This document shows positions 53,108 through 62,529 of a DNA stretch of 64,000 nucleotides, piece after piece. The position numbers were made by a program, and so were the translations under genes. The notes under the pieces were generated by a model. The model was given only the letters and a program-made list of their open reading frames with translations. It made no database searches and was not told the DNA's origin. How positions within the stretch are numbered: position 1 is the first letter of the stretch; every line of letters starts with the position of its first letter. Source of the DNA: Ornithodoros turicata (taxonomy: Eukaryota > Arthropoda > Arachnida > Ixodida > Argasidae); assembly GCF_037126465.1 (NCBI RefSeq), contig NC_088206.1:7043187-7107186 (forward strand), in the 5' to 3' direction.

Positions 53108-54786
53108 ACATGAAAGGATTATGCGAGCGAGCTCGTGTAAACATGATGACGTAGGCAGGATACATAGGGTAGTCCCGTGTTGTAAGTTTGCTTACTCCTC
53201 CCCTTATCTGAACCCTAACCTCAGGGATACGCTATCTAAGAAACGCCGTTTTATAAATAAAATAAAATAAAACGTTTTATAAATTCTGTACGGCACAGAC
53301 ACGGCCTCCCAGATTTTATTAAATGGATGATTACGGATCAGTTGAATGGACGCATGCAATAGTGGCGCGAGGGAACCTGCTCCCGTTTAGGCGGTCTTTC
53401 GCGGCGATTGATTATATTACGAGAGTCCCTATAATCACTGATAAAATCGTCGAAAACTGTGCGCGCGGCGAGACGAAATACCACAAAAGCAGACGCGGGC
53501 CAAGTACGGCTAGCCAAATTGAATTTTCCTTCGCTTAATCGATTTTCGTTGGTTGAGCTCAGCGTCTGCTTGTAACGCCTAATAGAATCTCCTGCTTGTA
53601 AACCTGGGAGATAATTTTTCGTAATGTGTATATAGCGCTAACATCTTCGACCAGTAACACGGTTTGCACTCCTTCCCCATTCCTGCCTTTCATGCTGGTG
53701 TCGTTGTTCTGCACCGCGCATTCCCAAGAGCGACATCCCACGGAATATTCTACTGGAAGAAAAATGGGAAAATTGTCCACTGCACACATAAGTTGAGCAT
53801 GCGCACGGAGCCAAATATCGGGTGTGGCATACTGTGCACATAGCAGACGACGCGATCGGCCCTGTCGTCTGCTACGAAATGTTTTATGGCTGAGCAGCAG
53901 GATATTCACTATTGTTAGAAGAGCCCGAAAATACATTACACGTCGAGCGCTCGCGCTCATGTGGCCGCAGAAAGCTATGACGTTTCGCGATACTTCCAAT
54001 GGAATATTCTAGATAATATCGCTCGGGTGAACGCATCGATGCGGTTATCGTCTGCAAACTAACAGTCGGCTCCGTATACCGCTCCCTTTTTGCGTGTTCA
54101 TGTTTCCCGTTTTGACATTCGATAGAACATGTTATGTAAACGTCCACTAACGTGGAAGAACACCGTACATGTTCTAATACAACTAAAGTTGCATACTCAC
54201 AAGTTATAAACATGCTGAGGCATCGACACGAGTGCATTGAACAGTGTTGCGGCCTCAAGAACCGTCTGACCTGTACGCATTTCTCTGACACGGGTGAGCC
54301 CTGAATGCCGTTCACTCTAAGGCATGAACTAAAGAACGCAAGTGCACTCCGTTCTGGCACGTGGCAGCGGAGGTACATGTCTTGTTTACTGCATCATCCC
54401 CGATTCCCTAAGGATCCAAATGTGTTCATGTTCTCTTCGTAAGACGATATGTTTCAATATAGACATTCTTCCCCGTAACGGTAGTACTGTCGTTAAGAGC
54501 GCTCCCGGTAACACGTGGATGACGAACAGTAAAAACAGGGACAGAACATCCTTCGGCCAAAGCAACAGACTTATTTTTGCGACGCTCTCACCTAGTAACC
54601 CACACACTACACGTGCGCAAACATTTGTGTGTGTGTGTGTTTTCCCTTCTTTCATTTCTTACTTTCGTTTTGCTTTTTTCCGCCCCTGGAAGCCGTGAAC
54701 TTGATAAGTTAGCCTTGTCTGTGGCTGTTTATTCTAACGTGGCCTCGTAAAAACGTTCCTTTTATGTGTCATAAACGCAAAACACC
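53108..54786. other. Unannotated stretch
   Basis: ORFs at 53559-53999 and 53884-54378 (both -) overlap in different frames and lack domains. A (GT)n microsatellite lies at 54627-54640. TCTAAGAGTGTA at 53097-53108 may be a stub of the CACTCTTA family. No further channel exon recognised. Confidence 0.35.
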
Positions 54787-54788
54787 TA

Positions 54789-54941
54789 CCCAAGCAGCAA
54801 AATGTACTGAAAGTCGAGTGCAATAGGGGTGGACGGGTAGGTGGAAGGCCTTGAACAGACTCCTGAAACTAAAGGACATTGATAAGACACATACCGTCCA
54901 CCCCTATTGCACTCGACTTTCAGTACATTGTGCTGCTTGGG
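54789..54941. mobile_element. 153-bp hairpin MITE, orientation 2
   Basis: Same family as 52923-53075; its centre (GTAGGTGGAAGGCCTTGAAC) is the reverse complement of the first copy's centre. TA flanks both ends (54787-54788 and 54942-54943). The high identity indicates recent activity. Confidence 0.88.
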
Positions 54942-54943
54942 TA

Positions 54944-55853
54944 TAGGATGAAGAAATACTGGGCTAAGAATATACTTTGTTCATGGGTAACGAAAGCGCG
55001 TTTGCTGTCGGAGTCTATTGAAGGAATTTTCAATCGAAGCGGATAGCACGTTACATACGGCGGATTTGATACATACTTTGTGGGGATACAATGGCAGACT
55101 TAATGAAATACGAAGATGCACTTACTAATGATGTCAATTAATACTTCGGACTCTATGCGTACTAATATGCCCTCAGTGCTGCATAATAGGCTTATACGAG
55201 GACATGTATTGTACTCTTCTAATATTTCAAATCTATATCCTCTGCATCGCTGTTATTCTAAAACACTGGTTGCAACTGATCACAACATTTATCATAAAAG
55301 TTTACAAACATCGACGGAAGCCCTTAACAAAAAGGGAGCAGAAGCTATCAGTTCCTCTTTGCCAAATGGAAACTTTACTGCTCCCGCGTGCCCATACCAT
55401 GTCCGCATACCTGTACAGTTATGTAATCTATGCGCGCCATAAATCTGTAGAGGAATACCATCGTCCGCCGCGACCAATCCATTCCCACATAGTACCTAGG
55501 CCTTTTAATGCACAGTGTCGGCGTATTCGCATCATATATCAGACAGGTAATGTATCACAAAAAACCTTTATTCATCGATACACAGAACTGCATCGCAAGC
55601 CAGCCACGGTTAATGCACTAAACCATGTCCATTAGGAACTATGAGGATGACTCTTGTGACTGGATGCCAGTATAGGCACAGCTTGTGTTTCTGTCGACGT
55701 TATACTGCCGCCCGTGTACGGATGAGGTTTCTGTTAGGGCATTAGTGAGTTTTAGTATGTTAGCGAGTATGTTAGTGAGGTTTTATATATTGCTTCGCTC
55801 CTATGCGCAAAGCCCTGTTTATGTCACTGAGGGTCCGAAGTTGGGGAAGTCGG
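54944..55853. other. Unannotated stretch
   Basis: ORF 55204-55635 (+, 143 codons) overlaps another plus frame and shows no domain. No transposon ends recognised. Confidence 0.3.
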
Positions 55854-55855
55854 TA

Positions 55856-56104
55856 CACTCTTAAAAATGAACTTCACCGCATAGCACGCTCCTAGCCAAC
55901 CATTATCTCGAATGATATCGTTATCTGTCCTGATTTGTTGAAAACGGGAGGCGTACACCTTTTCTGTGACACTTATGCTGTTCATAGTTGTCACAGAAAA
56001 GGTGTACGCCTCCCGTTTTGAACAAATCAGGACAGATAACGATATCATTCGAGATAATGGTTGGCTAGGAGCGTGCTATGCGGTGAAGTTCATTTTTAAG
56101 ATAG
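55856..56104. mobile_element. CACTCTTA palindromic MITE, A-type core
   Basis: A 249-bp palindrome with TA on both sides. Both cores carry the same change, to AGGCGTACACCT and AGGTGTACGCCT, so arm pairing is preserved by matched substitution. The right terminus has mutated to AAGATAG. Confidence 0.92.
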
Positions 56105-56115
56105 TACATGACAAG

Positions 56116-56376
56116 TTCACACCGCCGCAGCCACGAACACAGACAAAAAGGCACACACAAAACAGGACGAACTGCAACTCACGACTACTTTACTGTTGAA
56201 TACACATACACTCTTAAATACCAGAGTAGGTACCCGTTTTCCTATGTCAATTAATGTGGTACCTACTCTGGTATTTAAGAGTGTATGTGTATTCAACAGT
56301 AAAGTAGTCGTGAGTTGCAGTTCGTCCTGTTTTGTGTGTGCCTTTTTGTCTGTGTTCGTGGCTGCGGCGGTGTGAA
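56116..56376. repeat. Near-perfect palindrome with 119-bp arms
   Basis: 56116-56234 and 56258-56376 are reverse complements with a 23-nt loop. The inner part (56209-56283) is a 75-bp mini-element with CACTCTTAAATACCAGAGTA ends and TA flanks. The outer 93 bp of each arm (CACCGCCGCAGCCACGAACA ... TTACTGTTGAATACACA) are mirror copies of flanking sequence, so more than the mini-element is inverted. Confidence 0.93.
56209..56283. mobile_element. 75-bp mini-MITE with CACTCTTA ends
   Basis: Shares only the terminal octamer CACTCTTA and TA flanks (56207-56208 and 56284-56285) with the main MITE family. Its stem is ATACCAGAGTAGGTACC. It may use the same transposase ends with unrelated interior sequence (inference). 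Confidence 0.75.
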
Positions 56377-56391
56377 TCTGTTTGTCTTGCA

Positions 56392-56522
56392 CGTGCGCAG
56401 AACTACCAACACTATCCCTTGCGTACGGAAAGGACTAAAACTTAGACTATTAGAGAGTTTTAGTGCATCGCACGCTACCGCCTTTGCGTACGTAGGGGAT
56501 AGCGCGGTGGTTCCGCGCACTG
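56392..56522. repeat. Imperfect palindrome GTGCGCAGAACTACCAAC...
   Basis: The left arm GTGCGCAGAACTACCAACAC pairs with the right arm ATAGCGCGGTGGTTCCGCGC. A related left arm recurs at 57150 (GTGCGCAGAACTACCAACGC), on the far side of the next element. Confidence 0.6.
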
Positions 56523-56540
56523 CGCGAAGCTCTTTTTGTT

Positions 56541-57147
56541 TTACACCCCTGTCACAAGGAATAATTTAGTGCGTCACTTTAGACGAGTTACACTTGCGCT
56601 TAGTGGCATTCGTGTGCTGTCACACGCTAACTTTTAGTGACACTCGGTAGAAAGCGCACTAACGATTTAGTGAGTTCCCCAAACTCACTTCACTTCTCTT
56701 CGGCGAATCGAGTACGTAGCCTCGACGGCAGGCTTTGAGGTGCAGGTAAAGATATTGAGAAAAAGCGAGGGACCCCGAGAACCGCAATATTTTAAGCAAG
56801 TATTTTGAACTGCGTGTTCATTTGATTTCAGTACAATATGACACTGTCCCGGTAAAACATGTCCTTGCTCTCGTTCACAGCCTGTGAATACCAATTTGTT
56901 TAATGTTCGAGGAAGATTCGCAGGAAGCGATTTCCAAGTCAAAGAAAAACATTATCAGGAAGGTATTGTGGCGCACGCCTAAAAATTTTGCCGCCGTTTA
57001 TTCTTATCTATTTTAATTGCCATCATATCGCTAAGTGACACTTACTTAGGCCGCGTAGCGAGCATGTAGTGAAAGTGCCATTTGCTTAGTCGGAGTGCAC
57101 ATCACGAAAATGACACTAAATTAGCCCGTGCGATGGGGGTATTACCC
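56541..57147. mobile_element. TIR element with TTTAGTG / CACTAAA subterminal repeats
   Basis: The ends ACACCCCTGTCACAAGG and CGTGCGATGGGGGTAT are imperfectly inverted. Next to both are repeated TTAGTG and GTGTCACT motifs (56570-56670 and 57030-57125). About 600 bp; no transposase. It resembles hAT-type organisation but no clean 8-bp duplication was found. Confidence 0.5.
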
Positions 57148-57738
57148 GTGCGCAGAACTACCAACGCTATCTCTTACGTGCGCAAACGCGATAGCGTATA
57201 CGATCTACTAAAACTCTCTATTATCTGCACGGAGCTCGGTATTAGCTCGGTCCCGCAATACTATTTTTTTCTATAAGTTTACTCTGTATTGGAGCGGAGT
57301 GTCCTGACGAGAACGAGTATGGAGGGTCCGTGGTATTAGTAAATGTTGGGGCTGCTCTAGCGGCATAAGAGATGCCGAAGGGAATGTGGACCGTTCCTGC
57401 ATCACTTCTGGAAAGTGTGTGCGTGCGCGAAGCGTAACGTTATCTCTACTTCCGTTCAAGCTCCACTGCACCACACATTCGATTCATCGGGGGATCTCTT
57501 AGGCGTCCTAAGATATCGGGGCACAGTCCACTTTCTCCACCAAAGCTGTAGCTGTACCGTTACGGCATTACTGCAGAAAGGCTCACGAGACCATTTTTTT
57601 CTTAGTGTGTATAGTAATTGAATTGGAAGTACAGCCGACGTCGTGCACGGACTACAGGCTACTAGTTCCACAAAGTCCACAAAAATACGAAAGGAGGAAA
57701 CGTGGTTAAAAAATAAAAAAAACTGCTCCCATCACGCT
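57148..57738. other. Unannotated stretch
   Basis: Starts with the GTGCGCAGAACTACC repeat; no gene recognised. Confidence 0.3.
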
Positions 57739-57956
57739 ATACAGGGTGTCTCTTTTTTTATACAGATTTTTTATAAAAAAACTATAAGGGCTATAGACAT
57801 CCTGTTTTCACTTCTATCGTCTCTGGGCCGGAGGACGTTCTTGGCCATCTGTTGCTCAACCGTCGATTGACTAATTACCTAAAAATCGCTAATTAACTTT
57901 TTAATTATAATATCTACAAGGTTGTATAAAGATAAAGAAATATACATCTACAAGTA

Positions 57957-58131
57957 CAGTCAAACTCCTTTACAACGAAGCTCAGGGGACAGCAAAAAAA
58001 ATCGCAATAAAGGTATTTTCGTTAAAAAGGATGTCCATTATTGGACCTATAGGCTCCAGCGGGACCGCAAAAAAAATTTGCTGTAGTGGTATTTTCGTTA
58101 AAAAGGTGTTCGCTATAAAGGAGTTTGACTG
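57957..58131. mobile_element. Pogo-like MITE (CAGTCAAACTCC ends)
   Basis: 175 bp with CAGTCAAACTCCTTTACAAC and CTATAAAGGAGTTTGACTG inverted ends and TA flanks (57955-57956 and 58132-58133). A direct internal repeat ATTTTCGTTAAAAAGG occurs twice. It is nested between TATACAGGGTG (57738) and CACCCTGTATA (58143), likely ends of a host TIR element. Confidence 0.82.
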
Positions 58132-58154
58132 TATAAAGAAAGCACCCTGTATAC

Positions 58155-58712
58155 ATATATGTATACTCCCAAGATATGTCGGCATACAACGCAGCCAACT
58201 GCGCTGCCTCCATACTCTTCTTCTATATGGCGAGAACCAAATAATAACGACAGAGACGAGAGGGTAGAATATGTGCGCCGGACGTCATAATTTGTGCTTC
58301 ATTAACTGTGCCCGTGGCGGAATCAACCTTCCACTGGATCGACTGAGTCTGTCTGATCGATAAGAGTGATTGAGCGCGTGACAAAAAGGGTCTTCTTCCT
58401 ATTTTCCCGCAAGGTATTCTCTTCTTTGATCTGCACTTTCCTTATATTTTTTTCACGTCGTGTATAGCATCGATTATCGCCTGATTCTTCGCCGCTGGGA
58501 GGTTAATTGGCTGGAACGCTCAATCTCTCTTTTTTTTTTTTTTTTCTTGCGTTCATCATCTTGAGGCTCGAGGGGGGCCAAACTCCATTTTCCCGTGGGA
58601 ATGCCTTCGTCTCACGGTCAAGAGTGAGATTTTTGCGCTTTGTCACGAGAGGAAAGTGGGAAGGTACGAGGTACCATAAGACGCGATTGTCTGTAACTCT
58701 TTTTCTTTCTTT
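58155..58712. other. Unannotated stretch
   Basis: A T-rich run lies at 58529-58545. ORFs on both strands overlap and lack domains. Confidence 0.3.
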
Positions 58713-58798
58713 CTCATCACATGGCTTAGTGACTAAGATGATTGCCTTGTCCACGCCGCGACTCAGAGGTGATCCGGGTTCGAACCTACACTCTTCAA
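58713..58798 (+). mobile_element. tRNA-derived SINE head, interrupted by MITE
   Basis: CATGGCTTAGTGACTAAGAT (A-box-like) and GTGATCCGGGTTCGAACCTA (B-box with GGTTCGAACC) at tRNA spacing. The MITE at 58799 begins directly after the B box, within the T-arm region. Confidence 0.6.
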
Positions 58799-59038
58799 AA
58801 ATGAACTTCACCGCATAGCACGCTCCTAGCCAACCATCATCTCGAATGATATCGTTGCCTGTCCCGATTTGTTGAAAACGGGAGGCGGAGCCTATTTTGC
58901 GGCATTACGCACGTGCATAATGGCTACAAAATAGGCTCCGCCTCCCGTTTTCAACAAATCAGGGGCGAGAACGTTCTCGTTTGAGATGATGGTTGACTAT
59001 AGGAGCGTGCTATGCGGTGAAGTTCATTTTTATGAGTG
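58799..59038. mobile_element. CACTCTTA palindromic MITE, recombinant (A-type ends, B-type core)
   Basis: A 240-bp palindrome with left end CACTCTTCAAAAATGAAC and right end TATGAGTG; TA on the left and TG on the right. The outer left arm has the A-type ATCTCGAATGATATCGTTGC, the core is B-type GGAGGCGGAGCCTATTTTGC, and the inner right arm is B-type GGGGCGAGAACG. This indicates exchange between subfamilies. Confidence 0.9.
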
Positions 59039-59651
59039 TGGGTTTCCCTCAGACGCAGCAAGACAAATGTCGGCACAGTTCTCTATGAAGTCGGCCATGA
59101 AATCACTGTCTTTGATCTACAACTTCCAAAAATTGTCAAATGCTTAGCGTGCAGGATCCAACAGCAGCGAGACTACTCCATGATGATACCGAAAGAATGT
59201 ACCCCGATAACCGAAATCTAAAAACAAATTATGTTCTTCGAAGTACATCGTAGAACATGAAAAAACGATGTGCAAGTTTCCGGCGATAGCGATTCACAAG
59301 TAAAGAGAAAACGGTTGAGAGCATTAAACAGTTTAATTTGCGAAAAACTAGACTTTCGTGCAGTAGGCTGCACTTCTTCAGGTTTGAGGACCTGCTACAA
59401 GTGGTCAAGAATATATCAAACACAAGTCGCAAAAGAGTAGAGGGCGAAAGTTGAGAAGAATACAAACAAATGTACTACAATGGAGGTAGCTAGACAAGTT
59501 CGGGAAGACATACAGATGACGTAGCACAACATTTGAATGGACACAGTATAGCTAGAGATGCTTTTTCCGCACGGGACACCAGAGGTGACAACATTGGAAA
59601 TCCCATAACAAGACAACAGAGCCCGGAACTTTTTCGAACGGGAGCAGCTGG
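59039..59651. other. Unannotated stretch with possible Penelope-like 3' UTR, minus strand
   Basis: On the minus strand, CCTGAAGAAG, a GTGCAG/CTGCAC stem with CCTA loop, then GAAAGTCTAG (59348-59382) resembles the hairpin seen in 3' regions of Penelope-like elements and loosely a hammerhead core with one extra A. No reverse-transcriptase fragment is recognisable next to it. Confidence 0.3.
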
Positions 59652-59780
59652 ATGATCATCGCCATCGTCCTTTTTTTCCTCGCGACCACGTCGTCACGAG
59701 CCACCGACGCCGAGCGTGAGCTCTCATTCCGCCGCCGTGCTCATTCCACCGTGGGCTACCTGTTCATTTCAGCTGAATAG
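59652..59780 (+). CDS. Small ORF with signal-peptide-like start, upstream of M13 gene
   Basis: 42 codons starting MIIAIVLFFLATTSSRATDA, i.e. a hydrophobic core followed by small residues and a plausible cleavage site, then a basic segment (FRRRAH) and a stop at 59778. It lies 100 bp before the peptidase start, in a different frame. It could be a 5' UTR uORF, a first coding exon of an alternative transcript (a gtgag donor exists at 59726), or chance. Function unknown. Confidence 0.3.
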   Translation: MIIAIVLFFLATTSSRATDAERELSFRRRAHSTVGYLFISAE

Positions 59781-59879
59781 TCGCTACCTGTTCTTCGCCT
59801 TCCAAACGGTCAGCCCCGACGACCTTACGCCGCCGCCGACCGCCCTCGCCTGCCCCTTCTGAAGGCGTTCCTTCTTCCT

Positions 59880-62529
59880 ATGGACGGTACGGGTATCTGC
59901 AGTGCTTCGTTCTGTGTGAGCACTATTGCCGGAAGTCTCATCTACGCCAGCCTCTTCCTCTTCGTGCCGTACCTTGTCACCAACACTCTATTCCCCACCT
60001 GCTTCAGTCCCGACTGCTATAACTTCCCCAGAGAACTGGCCATGGCCATGGAGCCCCGCGCTGACCCCTGCAAGGACTTCTACCGCTTCGTGTGCGGTCG
60101 CTGGAGTACCGTGCACCCCGTCGACGCCAACCAGTTTGCCAGACTTCAGCGAAAGATATTCTTCAGTCTCTACGACGAGATACACCAGGCGGACAAGACC
60201 CCCGTTCCCCAGGCCAGTTGATTTTTCGAAATCTTTGGATGGGTTGGCTAGAAAGCAAGTTTCGCACTAGTTCGCTGTAGTTTCGCATTAGTGCATCTAC
60301 AATAGACCTCTACCCGAGAAACGTCATCATGACGTTGATAGACGAACTGAAACCGAAACAAATCGGAAGGGGAGGGCTGGGTACCACGAATGTGCACTTG
60401 TTCGCTGCCTCCTATTGAAAGAAAAGTAGGACCAAAGGTCCGTCCCTCGAGACCGTGGCTTTCGGGTGCGACCTTGATCGCCACCACCCCCCCTTGCTTC
60501 CAGCGTAGTTCAACTCTACCAAATTGGTGTCGCTGTCGAACGCTCTGACGTCATTTGTTTACAAACAGGGAGAGGTCTATTTATAACACAGCTCGGTCAT
60601 GCAAACTTAAAGTAGAAAAGCTAAGACGTATCGAAGGGTCTGCGACATTGCCCTGCCATCGAGAACACTTACTATTCGCTATTACCACCGTGTAATCCAA
60701 ATCGCACGCCACCAGTATCGTAAAAGCTCTTCTTCTTTTTCTTTTTGCCTTCGCAGTCAAGCGCTGTCGAAAAATCCGCCCTGGGCCTACGCATCTGCGA
60801 AGAGATCTTCTCCTACCGCGAGGATAACATCGACGACTTGCAGGCATTCCTCAAGACTCAAAACTTATCTTGGCCCGATGTCAGCCACGCATCACCCTAC
60901 GACGCACTAGAAGCACTCATCGCCTTGGGACTTGATTGGGACATCCACCTCCTGTTCCAAATGAAGCTCGTACCAAATTTCAAGCAGGACGACCGCCTCC
61001 TCCTGTCCCTCAGCCAGAGTTCGAGCCTCGTCCTTTGGTTCCAGCACAGGGTTACGAGGTTACCCGGCTCACTCCTGGGCGACGCAATCGTCAAAATAGC
61101 CCACATGCTCGGGAGCACGGACGAGGACTACAGCAAACTCGTAGAGACCATAGTATTGATGGATACGGACCTCATGTCAATGTACCTTCAAACCGGCGAG
61201 AAAGAAGTGCTGGGGTACGCGAAGTACGGCGACCTCGGTAACCTATCGCACAGTCGCATTCCAGCTAGTCGTTGGATCAACGGCATCAACCAGCACCTTC
61301 CGGAGGGCGTGCACGTCAAACCCGACAGCGAGTTGTACCTCATCGGCACGTCTTACATGTCGGTGACGGCCAGGTTCTTGAGCAAGTACGAGAAATTTCC
61401 GCATCTGGTGCGCTTGCTCTTCGGTTGGCACGTCGTAAGATCCCTGATCCCGATCACGTCTTACAGTATGGCAAAGATCCTGATCACGGAGACGTTGGAC
61501 ACCCAGATGGCGGTTTACTTTCTCGAGACCTGCGTGGGTCGCGTGTCCGATATCGCACCTTTCGCGCTGGCCCATTACTACTTCAACAAGTTTCTCCCGT
61601 CGATAACGCTGCGCACGGTAGATGCCCTGGTCAACAACATTCGCGAGACGTCCCTCAATGGATTCCGCAACCTTTCCTGGATGGAAGAACAGACCAGAAG
61701 GGAAGCGACCAACAAGCTGGCCTCACTTCACAAGATCGTGGCTTTCCCCAAAGACCTTTCTTCCCGCCTGGACATCGATGCGTACTACTCTTACCTTCCA
61801 GAATTCAAGCCCCCCTTCCTGAGAACGTATCTCCTAGCGTCTAAAGCCACCCTGGACCACACGAAGCCCCTGCTGCGTGGCGGCGCCAACAATTCCATCA
61901 ACCGCGACCTCTACCTCCACGCACAACTGATCCCAGTCAATTCCTTCTACATGTTCGTCTATCATGTCATGTTCATTATGCCCTCTATCCAGTTCCCGCC
62001 ATATTACGCAGACTCTTTGCCCGTCGCAGCGCGTTACGGCGGTCTTGGCCACGTGGTGGGCCATGAGATCACGCACGTCTTCGACCCGTTTCAAGGGTCG
62101 TTGGACAGGACGGGACGCAAGGTGGAGTGGTTTTCGGAGACCTCACGTCTGAGGTTCTTGGGGAGGTTGGAGTGCCTGGTTCGCCAGTACAGTGCGGCGT
62201 CCCGCGCGCTGAGGGACCTGGATACGAAGACGTTATCCGAAGATTTCGCCGATAACAGCGGCTTCGAGTGGACGTTTTCGGCATACAGGAAGCAGGTGAC
62301 TTTAGGAAACAGCCCTTCCGGTGTGTGGGACTTGACGAACGACCAGCTGTTTTACGTCACTTCCTGTCACAAGTGGTGTGCGTCGCACAGTGACGCGGCG
62401 GGGTTCTTTTATTCCCCAAAGTCACTCCGGTGCAATGTGCCCTTGATGAACAGCGCAGAGTTCGGAGAAGCTTTTCAGTGTCCTCCCGGTTCGCCAATGA
62501 ACCCCAGCATGAAATGCACTTTTGGATAG
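59880..62529 (+). CDS. M13 family zinc metallopeptidase (neprilysin/ECE-like), two exons
   Basis: Exon 1 is 59880-60212 (residues 1-111) and exon 2 is 60757-62529 (112-701, stop TAG); the total of 701 fits the family. Residues about 12-36 are a membrane anchor, so this is a type II ectoenzyme. The M13 N-terminal motif CKDFYRFVCGRW follows. The family link region (IDDLQAFLKTQNLSWP) opens exon 2. The zinc site is complete: HEITH at 547-551, Glu606 and Asp610 in SEDFAD. The substrate motif NAYY is NSFY. The His of the family's D-x-HSP motif is Tyr663 (YSPKSLR; Arg669 retained), which may lower activity. The acceptor ttcgcag at 60756 is strong; the only in-phase donor I find is GC (CAG|gccagt at 60213). 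M13 enzymes cleave short peptides at the cell surface and are greatly expanded in ticks (family knowledge). No polyadenylation signal was noted. Confidence 0.9.

Noticed and set aside
61272..61844. 190-codon ORF inside the M13 gene
   Set aside because: Out-of-frame shadow of the peptidase exon.
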